DNA of 64,000 bases from Mumia sp. zg.B17 (lineage in GTDB: Bacteria; Actinomycetota; Actinomycetes; Propionibacteriales; Nocardioidaceae), in the NCBI RefSeq assembly GCF_019550915.1, contig NZ_JAHWCI010000001.1:1-64000 (forward strand). Reading direction: 5' to 3'. A program made the translations under genes and the position numbers. Under the pieces are notes generated by a model. It made no database searches. It was not told the origin of the DNA and was given only the letters and a program-made list of their open reading frames with translations. Shown here piece after piece: positions 52,618 through 60,732 of the stretch. Each line of letters starts with the position of its first letter. Positions within the stretch are counted from its first letter, which is position 1.

Positions 52618-52809
52618 TCACATCGGACGAGTGGGCGCGGTCGTCCCCGCTGGGCGGGAGTCGACCGAGTCGGCGAGCCGGCGCACCGCGCCGGCTGCCC
52701 GGGCCCGCCAGGAGGCCTGGTGGATCGTCCCGGGCCGGCGGCGCTCCAGCGTGCGGCGTACGTGGGCCTCGCGCTGACGCGTCATGATGTCGTGCGTGCA
52801 GTCGTCCAT
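52618..52809 (-). CDS. Very small basic protein (paralogue pair member)
   Basis: A 63-residue frame starting MDDCTHDIMTRQREAHVRRT. GGAGGGAGG ends five bases before the ATG, one of the best ribosome sites in the window, and fixes a start later than the longest frame. The charged helical body (RRTLERRRP, AAGAVRRLADSVD) matches the neighbouring 54-residue protein. Function unknown. It and its sister separate psuG from the PfkB kinase on the opposite strand. Confidence 0.75.
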   Translation of the reverse strand: MDDCTHDIMTRQREAHVRRTLERRRPGTIHQASWRARAAGAVRRLADSVDSRPAGTTAPTRPM

Positions 52810-52910
52810 CTCTGCCTCCCTCCGCGGCTCGTTCGTTGGCAACTGGCTCCGACACTAGGGCGAGGGGCAGGTCCGGCGCACCCGATTATCCGGGCGGTAG
52901 CGTTCGACGC

Positions 52911-53819
52911 ATGGCACGCATCCTCGTGGTCGGTGACGTGGTCGACGACCTCATCGTCCGGCCCCTCTCGACTGTCACCCCAGCGAGCGACACCCCCGCG
53001 GTGATCCGCAGGCGCGATGGCGGTTCCGCGGCGAACGTCGCGGCGTGGCTGGGGTCGCTCGGTGCCGATGTGATGTTCGTCGGACGTGCCGGCAGGGACG
53101 GCGCACGCCGGCACACGGAGTCGCTCGAGCGCTTCGGCGTGCAGGCGCGCATCGCCGCCGACGGGGAGCACGACACCGCCACGATCGTCATCACCCTCGA
53201 CGAGGCGGGAGAGCGGACGATGTTCGTCGACCGCGGCGCGAACAGCGCCCTGTCGACCAAGGACGTCCCCCTGTCCGCCTGGAAGGACGTCCGGTGGGTA
53301 CACCTCACCGGCTACTCGTTCTTCGATCCCGCGACGCGTCCGGTCGCGCAGGAGATCGTCGCCCGTGCACGCGACCGCGGCGCTGTGGTGTCGGTCGACC
53401 CGGGGTCGGTGGCGTTCCTGCGCGAGGCCGGGGTCGAGGAGTTCGTGGACTGGACGTCCGGGGTCGACGTGATTCTGCCCAACGCCGACGAGCTGCGATG
53501 CATGACCGGGGAGGACGAACCCGACAGGGCGCTGCTGGCGCTGGGCCGGTGGTATCCGACCGCGGTCGCCACCCTCGGCGCCTCTGGGGCGGTCCAGATG
53601 ACCCCCGACGGCTTCCTCGTACGCCAGCGGGCCGAGAAGACGGAGGTCGAGGACCTCACCGGCGCGGGTGACGCGTTCGCCGCCGGCTTCCTCTCCGCGA
53701 GCGTGGACGGCCTCGACGCGCAGCAGGCGCTGCGCCGGGGGGCGGAGACGGCCGCTCTCGCGGTGTCTCGTACCGGCGCACGCCCCGCGCTGGGGGAGTC
53801 ACGCCCCGTCATCGGCTGA
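52911..53819 (+). CDS. PfkB-family carbohydrate/nucleoside kinase (possible pseudouridine kinase)
   Basis: A 302-residue ribokinase-like kinase. The N-terminal GDVVDDLIVRP and GGSAANVAAWLGSLGADVMFVG (di-Gly hinge) and the C-terminal EVEDLTGAGDAFAAGFLSA (catalytic Asp and anion hole) are clear. ILPNADELRCMTGE is the typical adenosine/ribokinase segment. Proximity to psuG suggests pseudouridine kinase (PsuK), but inosine, ribose or other sugars remain possible. TAGCGT stands seven bases before the ATG. Confidence 0.85.
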   Translation: MARILVVGDVVDDLIVRPLSTVTPASDTPAVIRRRDGGSAANVAAWLGSLGADVMFVGRAGRDGARRHTESLERFGVQARIAADGEHDTATIVITLDEAGERTMFVDRGANSALSTKDVPLSAWKDVRWVHLTGYSFFDPATRPVAQEIVARARDRGAVVSVDPGSVAFLREAGVEEFVDWTSGVDVILPNADELRCMTGEDEPDRALLALGRWYPTAVATLGASGAVQMTPDGFLVRQRAEKTEVEDLTGAGDAFAAGFLSASVDGLDAQQALRRGAETAALAVSRTGARPALGESRPVIG

Positions 53820-53945
53820 CGCCGTACGACGGCGGTCTCCAGGGTCGGCTCAGGGGACGGCCGGGGTGTTTCCCCGATGCCCCCAGGCGCCACTGCCCGT
53901 GACTCTGAGCGCATGGACAGCTCAGACATCGGGGCGGGCGATCGG

Positions 53946-54875
53946 ATGATCCGCGCCCAGGCACTCACCAAGACGTTCGGCGACAAGGTCGCCGTCGACG
54001 CCATCGACTTCACGGTCAGACCAGGTCGCGTGACCGGATTCCTCGGCCCCAACGGTGCGGGGAAGTCGACCACCATGAGGATGATCCTCGGTCTGGACGC
54101 CCCGACGGCGGGCTCGGTGACGGTCAACGGTCATCGGCACCAGACGTCACCTGCGCCGCTGCGCTCGGTCGGCGCGCTCCTCGACGCCCACGCCTTCCAC
54201 CCAGGCCGATCAGCGCGTGACCACCTGCGCTGGCTCGCCGCGAGCAACGGCATCCCGGCCACCCGCGTCGGTGAGGTGCTCGAGCTCGTCGGTCTGGAGT
54301 CCGTGGCTCGTCAGCGGGCGGGACGCTACTCGCTGGGGATGGGGCAGCGGCTCGGGATCGCCGCTGCGCTGATCGGCGATCCGCCGGTCGTCATCCTCGA
54401 CGAGCCGGTCAACGGGCTCGACCCCGAGGGCATCAGGTGGGTCCGCGCACTCGCGCGCCGGCTCGCCGACGAAGGCCGTACGGTCTTCATCTCCAGCCAC
54501 CTCATGTCGGAGATGGCGATGATGGCCGACCACCTGATCGTCATCGGGCGCGGACAGATCCTCGCCGACATGTCGACCGAGGACTTCATCGCCGCGCACG
54601 CCACCTCGTACGTCCGGGTCAAGTCACCGGCACGCACGGCCGTGGCCGAGCTGCTGACGAGGAGCGGGCTCGACGTGGAGGGCGTCGGCGACGCGCTCCA
54701 CGTCCAGGGCCTCGACGCGTCGGCGATCGGCGATCTCCTGCACCACGACAGCCTCCCGCTGCACGAGCTCACGCTGGTGCGGTCCTCGCTCGAGGACGCC
54801 TTCATGAGGTTGACCGCCGACAGTGTCGAGTACCGCTCGAAGGTTGGCGCCGTCACGGCAGGAGCAGCGGCATGA
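53946..54875 (+). CDS. ABC-2-type exporter ATP-binding protein
   Basis: A 309-residue ATPase of the drug/antibiotic exporter group. Walker A is GPNGAGKSTTM, the Q-loop region SVGALLDAHAFHPGRSAR, the signature YSLGMGQRLGIA, Walker B VVILDEPVNGLDPEG and the switch FISSHLMSEMAMM. A C-terminal extension (about 220-309) is the usual regulatory part of this subfamily. Another in-frame ATG at 53913 is possible. The stop overlaps the permease (ATGA). Confidence 0.9.
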   Translation: MIRAQALTKTFGDKVAVDAIDFTVRPGRVTGFLGPNGAGKSTTMRMILGLDAPTAGSVTVNGHRHQTSPAPLRSVGALLDAHAFHPGRSARDHLRWLAASNGIPATRVGEVLELVGLESVARQRAGRYSLGMGQRLGIAAALIGDPPVVILDEPVNGLDPEGIRWVRALARRLADEGRTVFISSHLMSEMAMMADHLIVIGRGQILADMSTEDFIAAHATSYVRVKSPARTAVAELLTRSGLDVEGVGDALHVQGLDASAIGDLLHHDSLPLHELTLVRSSLEDAFMRLTADSVEYRSKVGAVTAGAAA

Positions 54876-55687
54876 GCACCGCGACGCAGACCGTCGCGGT
54901 CGGGTCGGAGCAGGCGGTCCACCGGCAAGGGTTCGGCGACGTGCTCAGCGCCGAGTGGATCAAGCTGCGCTCGGTCCGCGCGACGTGGTGGACCCTCGCC
55001 GCTCTGGTCGGCCTGGGAGCCGGCCTGACGGTCGTCGTGTGCTGGGGCAATGCCGACTGGCTCGCGAGCCCGGAGGCCGACGAGTCGCCCGGCGCCTTCC
55101 TCACCTGGGGCATGATGATCGCCCAGATCACGGCCGTCGTGCTGGGGGTGCTCGCCGTCACCAGCGAGTACGGCACCGGGATGGTCCGGGCGACGTTCGC
55201 CGCCGTTCCCCGACGAGGGCGCGTGCTCGCAGCGAAGTCGCTGCTGGTCGCGAGCCTGCTGTTCGTCGTCGGCACGCTGACGGCCCTGATCGGCTACTTC
55301 GGCGGCAACTACTTCCTCGACCGCGAGGGCATCGGCATGGCGCTCGAGGGGGACGTTCTGCGGGCGATGTACGGCAGCGGCCTCTTCATGGCGGGTCTGG
55401 GGCTGCTCTCGATCGCGATCGGGACCCTGCTGCGCCACACCGCGGCGGCCATCACGATCACCATCGGGCTGTGCTTCGTGGTGAGCAACATGGTCGCGCT
55501 GATCCCCGGTGCCATCGGCCTGTTCCTCGAACGGGTCATGCCGGGCAGCGCCGGAACGGTGATCGCGACGCCCGTGTCGTTCAACCCGAACCTGCTGGAC
55601 GCCTGGCCGAGCTTCGCGATCTTCGCGGCGGAGATCGCCGTGCTGATGACGCTCGCAGCTGTCGCGCTCCGCCGCCGCGACGCGTGA
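54872..55687 (+). CDS. ABC-2-type exporter permease
   Basis: A 271-residue membrane protein with six predicted helices and the typical opening FGDVLSAEWIKLRSVRATWWTL. EYGTGMVRATFAAVPRRGRVLAAK is the coupling region shared by bacitracin/daunorubicin-type and spore-associated ABC-2 permeases. It pairs with the coupled ATPase. The substrate (peptide, lipid or drug) is not evident. Confidence 0.88.
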   Translation: MSTATQTVAVGSEQAVHRQGFGDVLSAEWIKLRSVRATWWTLAALVGLGAGLTVVVCWGNADWLASPEADESPGAFLTWGMMIAQITAVVLGVLAVTSEYGTGMVRATFAAVPRRGRVLAAKSLLVASLLFVVGTLTALIGYFGGNYFLDREGIGMALEGDVLRAMYGSGLFMAGLGLLSIAIGTLLRHTAAAITITIGLCFVVSNMVALIPGAIGLFLERVMPGSAGTVIATPVSFNPNLLDAWPSFAIFAAEIAVLMTLAAVALRRRDA

Positions 55688-55704
55688 CCCCGCCCACCAA
55701 GACG

Positions 55705-55766
55705 GCGATTCGGTGAGGAAATCGGGACTCGGCCGTCGACGGCCCCCGATCTCCTCACCGAATCGC
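55705..55766. terminator. Long bidirectional terminator
   Basis: Arms 55705-55726 and 55745-55766 (outer part GCGATTCGGTGAGGA with its complement) pair over 22 positions with one mismatch. The loop contains GGCCGTCGACGGCC, itself palindromic. It lies between the convergent exporter operon and the EtfD-like gene. Confidence 0.85.
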
Positions 55767-55779
55767 GCGAGGGCGGGCG

Positions 55780-58158
55780 TCAGGGCTTGGAGTGGCCGTG
55801 GCCCTCGTCGTCGACGGGGATGTCGGACTCCTCGGCGATCTTGCGGTTCTCCTCCGGCGTGCCCGCCTCGGGCTCGTCGAGGTCCTCACCGGGGCCCTCG
55901 GGCCGCTCGAGGACGGCGGTCGCCGTCGCCGCCATGCCGGCGTCGGCGGCGGTCGCGTCGGGCCCGGGCTCGGTCGCGGGGTCGGCGGCCGCCTTGCGCT
56001 TGACACCGGCGAGGAGGAGCTGCGCCACGTCGAGCACCTCGACCTCTTCGCGAGCAGCGCCGTCGGCCTGCTTCGCGGTCAGGCCGTCGGCCAGCATCAC
56101 CCGGCAGAACGGACAGCCGACCGCGATCTGGTCGGCACCGGTGTCGATGGCCTCCTGGGTGCGGTTGAGGTTGATCCGCTCGCCGAGCGTCTCCTCCATC
56201 CACATCCGGGCGCCACCAGCACCGCAGCAGAACGAGCGCTCGGAGTTGCGCGGCATCTCCTTGAGCTCGGCGTTGGGGATCACGTCGAGCAGCTCGCGGG
56301 GCGCCTCGTACACCTTGTTGTGGCGGCCGAGGAAGCACGGGTCGTGGTAGGTGATCGTCTTGCCGGCGACCTTCTCGTCGGCCGGTGCGAGCGGTGTGAG
56401 CCGGCCCTCGCGCACGAGCCGGTTGAGCAGCTGCGTGTGGTGCACGACCTCGAGCTCGATGCCGAAGTCCTTGTACTCGTTCTTGAGCGTGTTGAAGCAG
56501 TGGGCGCAGGTCGAGACGACCTTCTTGACCTTCGTCTCCTTGAAGACCTCGACGTTCTGCGCCGCGAGCTGGGCGAACACGATCTCGTTGCCGGCGCGGC
56601 GGGCAGGATCACCCGAGCACGTCTCGCCGTCACCCAGGACGGCGAACGAGACGCCCGCGGTGTCGAGCAGCTCGGCGACCGCCTGCGTGGTCTTCTTGGC
56701 GCGGTCCTCGTACGCCCCGGCGCAGCCGACCCAGAACAGCCAGTCGACCTCGTCCAGGTCCTCGATGTCGACGCCGACCTGCTTCACCTCGAAGTCGAGG
56801 TCCTTCGCCCAGTCCATCCGGTTCTTGGGCGACATGTTCCAGGGGTTCCCCTTGCGCTCGAGGCCCTTGAAGATGTTGTTGAGCTCGGTGGGGAAGTTGG
56901 ACTCCACGAGCACCTGGTAGCGGCGCATGTCCATGATGTGGTCGACGTGCTCGATGTCGACCGGGCACTGCTGGACGCAGGCGCCGCAGTTGGTGCAGGA
57001 CCAGAGGACGTCGGGGTCGATGACGCCGTAGACCGACTCGTCGCCAATCAGCGGACGCTCCGCCTCCGTGGTGACCGCCTCGGAGAGACCGTCGCGACCG
57101 TCCTCGCCGGCGAGGACGTACGGCGCCTTGGCGTACGCGTGGTCGCGCAGACCCATCACGAGCAGCTTGGGCGAGAGCGGCTTGTCGGTGTTCCAGGCGG
57201 GGCACTGCGACTGGCAGCGGCCGCACTCGGTGCAGGTGGTGAAGTCGAGGATGCCCTTCCAGGAGAAGTCCTCGACCTTGCCGACGCCGAGCTTCTCGAA
57301 CGCGTCCTCGTCGAGGTCCTCCATCGTCTCGATCGTGACCGGCGTGTCGTCCACGTAGATCGGCTTCAGCCCACCGAGGGCGGGAGCGCCGGAGGCCTCG
57401 CGCTTGAACCAGATGTTGACCCAGGCGGTGAAGCGGTGCCAGGCGACACCCATGGTGATGTTGAGCGAGATCGTGATCAACCAGGTCATCGAGATGGCGA
57501 TCTTCACCATCGCGACGGCGTAGATGGTCGTCTCGAGCGCTCCGGCCGACATCCCGGAGAAGAGATCGCCGAGCCAGAAGGTGCCGGGGAAGTGGGCGAA
57601 CGTCGCCTGGGCGGGGTCGTCGTGCGAGAACAGCGCGTACTCGAGGCCGCGGAGCAGGAAGCCGCAGACGACGACCGACAGGATGACAGCCTCGACGAAG
57701 TAGGCCTGCCAGAACGTGGAGCCGAAGAAGCGGGACTTGCGGCCGAGCTTGTTGGGCTTGTTCCGCTGGCGGACGAAGATCAGGTACAGGATGCCGATCA
57801 GGGTCAGCCACGACAGGAGGTCGCTCACCCACTGGTAGACGACCCAGTGCCCGATGATCGGAAGCACCGCGTGGGCGTCGAAGATCTGGAAGTAGGCCGC
57901 GGCGACCATCGTGGACAGCAGGATGAATCCCGCGAACACGAACCAGTGCATGATGCCGATCCAGTGCCACTGGAGCATCCGCGTGTGGCCGAGGGTCTCG
58001 ACCAGCATGTTCTTCCAGCGCGTCCCCGGGTTGTCGGTCCGGTTGTGCGTCTGCCGGCCCATCCTCACCACGCGCACCATCGAGGCGACCGCCCTGGCGG
58101 CGAGCGCGACGGCGACGGCGGTGATGGCCAGCGAGACGACGATCGCGACGACCTGCAT
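55780..58158 (-). CDS. etfD: EtfD-like membrane iron-sulfur oxidoreductase
   Basis: A 792-residue protein that should take electrons from ETF during beta-oxidation and pass them to menaquinone. N-terminal five-helix membrane part (about 1-240, NarI/HdrE-like, His residues in MLQWHWIGIMHWFVF as heme ligand candidates). Two 4Fe-4S motifs CTECGRCQSQCP and CTNCGACVQQCP (about 300-420). Two CCG-type domains (CX-n-C with FCCGAGGARMW and the earlier GDGETCSGDPARR/STCAHCFNTL) as in HdrD/GlpC. The acidic tail (PEENRKIAEESD) is non-conserved. The architecture equals mycobacterial EtfD (Rv0338c). ATG start with AGGAG six bases upstream. The promoter region carries the motif shared with fadE5. Confidence 0.88.
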   Translation of the reverse strand: MQVVAIVVSLAITAVAVALAARAVASMVRVVRMGRQTHNRTDNPGTRWKNMLVETLGHTRMLQWHWIGIMHWFVFAGFILLSTMVAAAYFQIFDAHAVLPIIGHWVVYQWVSDLLSWLTLIGILYLIFVRQRNKPNKLGRKSRFFGSTFWQAYFVEAVILSVVVCGFLLRGLEYALFSHDDPAQATFAHFPGTFWLGDLFSGMSAGALETTIYAVAMVKIAISMTWLITISLNITMGVAWHRFTAWVNIWFKREASGAPALGGLKPIYVDDTPVTIETMEDLDEDAFEKLGVGKVEDFSWKGILDFTTCTECGRCQSQCPAWNTDKPLSPKLLVMGLRDHAYAKAPYVLAGEDGRDGLSEAVTTEAERPLIGDESVYGVIDPDVLWSCTNCGACVQQCPVDIEHVDHIMDMRRYQVLVESNFPTELNNIFKGLERKGNPWNMSPKNRMDWAKDLDFEVKQVGVDIEDLDEVDWLFWVGCAGAYEDRAKKTTQAVAELLDTAGVSFAVLGDGETCSGDPARRAGNEIVFAQLAAQNVEVFKETKVKKVVSTCAHCFNTLKNEYKDFGIELEVVHHTQLLNRLVREGRLTPLAPADEKVAGKTITYHDPCFLGRHNKVYEAPRELLDVIPNAELKEMPRNSERSFCCGAGGARMWMEETLGERINLNRTQEAIDTGADQIAVGCPFCRVMLADGLTAKQADGAAREEVEVLDVAQLLLAGVKRKAAADPATEPGPDATAADAGMAATATAVLERPEGPGEDLDEPEAGTPEENRKIAEESDIPVDDEGHGHSKP

Positions 58159-58237
58159 GCTCTGCTCCTGCCGGTAGTACTGACTAGCGCACCTTAGCCC
58201 CAGCGAAGGGCGTTCTCTGGGTAAGGTACGCCAAACA

Positions 58238-58252
58238 CTACCGGTGGGTAAC
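58238..58252. promoter_or_regulatory. Operator-like motif shared with the fadE5 region
   Basis: CTACCGGTGGGTAAC matches CTACTCGCGGGTAAC (45592-45606) at 12 of 15 bases, keeping the outer TAC...GTA half-sites. On the minus strand it overlaps a plausible -35 TTACCC (58246-58251), 17 bases from a TACCTT -10 (58223-58228) driving the EtfD-like gene. A rightward -10 TACGCT (58267-58272) for the riboswitch gene lies on its other side, so either transcript could be affected. Confidence 0.6.
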
Positions 58253-58290
58253 TTCGAGGCGTCTCGTACGCTGTGATCAGCCACCCGGCT

Positions 58291-58331
58291 CCGGACGAGA
58301 AGCGACGTACCCGGTCATGCGAAGACGTCGA
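58291..58331 (+). promoter_or_regulatory. Guanidine-III riboswitch (ykkC-III class)
   Basis: The class signature is present base for base in the conserved places: CCGGACGAG, then ACGTACCCGGTCA, then GAAGACGTCG. CGACGT (58303-58308) pairs with ACGTCG (58325-58330), and CCGG (58291-58294) pairs with CCGG (58311-58314), forming the class pseudoknot. It lies 23 bases before an SMR-family exporter, the usual gene for this switch. It binds free guanidinium. Confidence 0.9.
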
Positions 58332-58354
58332 CACCACGTGGTCAGGAGCCCGTC

Positions 58355-58669
58355 ATGGCATGGCTGGTCCTCGTCGTCTCCGGCGTCCTCGAAGCGGTCT
58401 GGGCGACCGCGCTCGGGCGATCGGCCGGTCTCACCCGACTCGTCCCGTCGGTCGTGTTCGGCGTGGCGGTGGTCCTCAGCATGGTCGGGCTGGCGTACGC
58501 CATGCGGAGCCTGCCGACCGGCACCGCGTACGCCGTGTGGGTCGGCATCGGCGCCTCGCTCACCGTCGCGTACGCGATGGCGACCGGTGTCGAGCCGGTC
58601 TCCGTGGTGCGCCTGCTGTTCCTCGCGATGATCATCGGCGGGGTGGTGGGGCTCAAGGCGGTGGGCTGA
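58355..58669 (+). CDS. gdx: SMR-family guanidinium exporter (Gdx/SugE)
   Basis: A 104-residue four-helix proton-coupled exporter of the small multidrug resistance family. The essential membrane Glu13 sits in SGVLEAVWATALG. GTAYAVWVGIGAS is the SugE/Gdx-type helix-three segment. The guanidine riboswitch upstream makes guanidinium export the most likely role; quaternary ammonium export is the alternative. AGGAG is 6 bases before the ATG and sits inside GGAGCC, which can pair with GGCTCC at the aptamer's 5' edge. Confidence 0.93.
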   Translation: MAWLVLVVSGVLEAVWATALGRSAGLTRLVPSVVFGVAVVLSMVGLAYAMRSLPTGTAYAVWVGIGASLTVAYAMATGVEPVSVVRLLFLAMIIGGVVGLKAVG

Positions 58670-58674
58670 GGCGG

Positions 58675-59220
58675 TCAGCCGCCGAGGACCCCCAGGTAGC
58701 CCAGCGCCTGCCGCAGCAGGGCCCCGCGACCGCCCTCCATCTCGGCCGCGACCGCGTCGGTCGACGCCTCGCCCGGGGTGAGCCACGTCAGCTCCAGCGC
58801 GTCCTGGCGCGGCTGGCACTCGCCCGAGACCGGCACCACGTACGCGAGCGCGACGGCGTGCTGGCGGGCGTCGAAGAACTGCGACGCCCCCGGGTAGGGG
58901 AAGTACTCGGTGACCGCGAACGGCACGGTGCTGACCGGCAACACCGGGAAGGCGGTCGGGCCCAGGTCCTTCTCGAGGTGGCGCATCAGAGCGTCGCGGA
59001 CGCGCTCGCCGTGCATGACGCGCCCGGAGACGAACGAGCGCGAGATCGCGCCGGTGTGCGCGGAGCCCCGCAGCAGCAGCCCGATCTCGGCGACGAGCCC
59101 GTCAGGATCCATGCGGACCGGGATCGCCTCGACGTAGAGGATCGGGACCCGGCCGCGGGTCTCGTCGAGCGCGTGATCGGAGAGCCAGCCGGGGTTGGGG
59201 TCGGGCGTGCGTACCGTCAT
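58675..59220 (-). CDS. NUDIX-fold protein (DUF4916 type)
   Basis: A 181-residue protein of the DUF4916 NUDIX-like group. NPGWLSDHALDETRGRVPIL opens it and LLLRGSAHTGAISRSFVSGR to RDALMRHLEKDLG replaces the classical Nudix box GX5EX7REUXEEXGU, which is degenerate here; hydrolase activity is therefore uncertain. PGASQFFDARQHAVALAYVV and ALELTWLTPGEA follow the family. A second ATG 18 bases upstream is possible. It converges on gdx and is divergent from the MFS exporter. Confidence 0.8.
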   Translation of the reverse strand: MTVRTPDPNPGWLSDHALDETRGRVPILYVEAIPVRMDPDGLVAEIGLLLRGSAHTGAISRSFVSGRVMHGERVRDALMRHLEKDLGPTAFPVLPVSTVPFAVTEYFPYPGASQFFDARQHAVALAYVVPVSGECQPRQDALELTWLTPGEASTDAVAAEMEGGRGALLRQALGYLGVLGG

Positions 59221-59250
59221 GACGCCAGTCTTCCCCATGAGGCCCCATCG

Positions 59251-60720
59251 GTGCGTACGGTGTCGCACGTGGACGAGCCCGTCCGTCTCCGCAGCGCCGC
59301 AGGCCGCTGGCTCCTGCTCGCCACCGTGCTCGGGTCGAGCATGGCGATGCTCGACGGCACCGTGGTCAACGTCGCCCTCCCCACGATCGGCGACGACCTC
59401 GACGCCGACATCGGCGGTCTGCAGTGGGTCGTCAACGGCTACACGCTGAGCCTCGCGTCGCTGATCCTGCTCGGCGGCGCACTCGGTGACCGCTTCGGCC
59501 GGCGGCGGGTGTTCGTGATCGGCGTGCTCTGGTTCGCGGTCGCCTCGCTGCTGTGCGGCGTCGCTCCGGACGTCTCCACGCTGATCGCCGCCCGCGTCCT
59601 CCAGGGCATCGGCGGGGCTCTGCTGACACCGGGGAGCCTGGCGCTGATCTCCGCGTCGTTCGACCCCGAGGACAGAGGAGCGGCGATCGGGGCGTGGTCG
59701 GGACTTGGCGGAGTCGCTGCGGCCGTGGGCCCCCTCCTCGGGGGATGGCTCGTGGAGGCGGTGAGCTGGCGTGCGGTGTTCCTGCTCAACCTGCCGCTCG
59801 CGGTGCTGGTGGTCTGGGTGTGCGCCCGGCACGTGCCCGAGAGTCGGGACCCGCGGGCGCCGAAGCATCTCGACCTCCTCGGGGTGGCGCTGGCCGCGGG
59901 CGGACTGGCCGTCCTGACCTACGGCCTCATCGCCTCCAGCGACTGGCTGGCCGTCGGCGGTCTCGTCGTCCTGCTGCTCTTCGTCGTGCAGGAGCGTCGC
60001 AGTCCTGACCCGCTCGTGCCGCTGGGCCTCTTTCGCGACCGGGTGTTCAGCGGCGCGAACCTGGTGACGTTCGTCGTGTACGGCGCGCTGGGCGCGGTCT
60101 TCTTCCTGCTCGTGGTGCAGCTGCAGGTCGTCGCCGGCTACTCGCCGCTGGCGGCGGGGGCGGCGACGCTCCCGGTCACGTTCCTGATGCTTCTCTTCTC
60201 CTCCGACGCCGGCGCCGTGGCGACCCGCATCGGGCCGCGGATCCCCATGACCGTGGGGCCGGTCGTCGCGGCGGCTGGGCTGCTGCTGATGCTGCGGATC
60301 GGTCCGGACGCGGCGTACCTGAGCGAGGTGGCGCCGGGAGTCGTCGTCTTCGGGATCGGTCTCACGGTGCTGGTGGCGCCGCTGACCACGGCGGTTCTGG
60401 CCGCGGCGCCCGACCGCCTCGCCGGGATCGCGTCGGGGGTGAACAACGCGGTGGCGCGTACGGCGCAGCTGCTCGCGGTGGCCGCGCTGCCGCCCCTGGT
60501 CGGGATCGTCGGCGGTGCACTGTCGGACCCGGGAGTGTTCGACGCGGGCTTCGACCAGGCGATGGTCATCTGTGCGGCGATGCTGGGACTCGGCGCGATC
60601 GTGGCCTGGGCGACGATCCGTACCAGGCCGAGAGCGCACACCATCCCCGTCGAGAGGCAGCCGGGATGCGACCTGGGTGCGCCCCGCGCGTATCCGAGGT
60701 CACGGGGACCCGAGGGCTGA
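59251..60720 (+). CDS. DHA2-type MFS drug exporter
   Basis: A 489-residue exporter with fourteen predicted helices (EmrB/QacA group). Motif A is GALGDRFGRRRVF, motif C ARVLQGIGGALLTPGSLALI / GGVAAAVGPLLGGWL, and the DGTVVNVALPTI opening is typical. Several in-frame GTGs lie at the start; the one used has GAGG eight bases ahead. Substrates are probably hydrophobic drugs but unknown. Confidence 0.9.
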   Translation: MRTVSHVDEPVRLRSAAGRWLLLATVLGSSMAMLDGTVVNVALPTIGDDLDADIGGLQWVVNGYTLSLASLILLGGALGDRFGRRRVFVIGVLWFAVASLLCGVAPDVSTLIAARVLQGIGGALLTPGSLALISASFDPEDRGAAIGAWSGLGGVAAAVGPLLGGWLVEAVSWRAVFLLNLPLAVLVVWVCARHVPESRDPRAPKHLDLLGVALAAGGLAVLTYGLIASSDWLAVGGLVVLLLFVVQERRSPDPLVPLGLFRDRVFSGANLVTFVVYGALGAVFFLLVVQLQVVAGYSPLAAGAATLPVTFLMLLFSSDAGAVATRIGPRIPMTVGPVVAAAGLLLMLRIGPDAAYLSEVAPGVVVFGIGLTVLVAPLTTAVLAAAPDRLAGIASGVNNAVARTAQLLAVAALPPLVGIVGGALSDPGVFDAGFDQAMVICAAMLGLGAIVAWATIRTRPRAHTIPVERQPGCDLGAPRAYPRSRGPEG

Positions 60721-60732
60721 CCCGCCGGCGCC

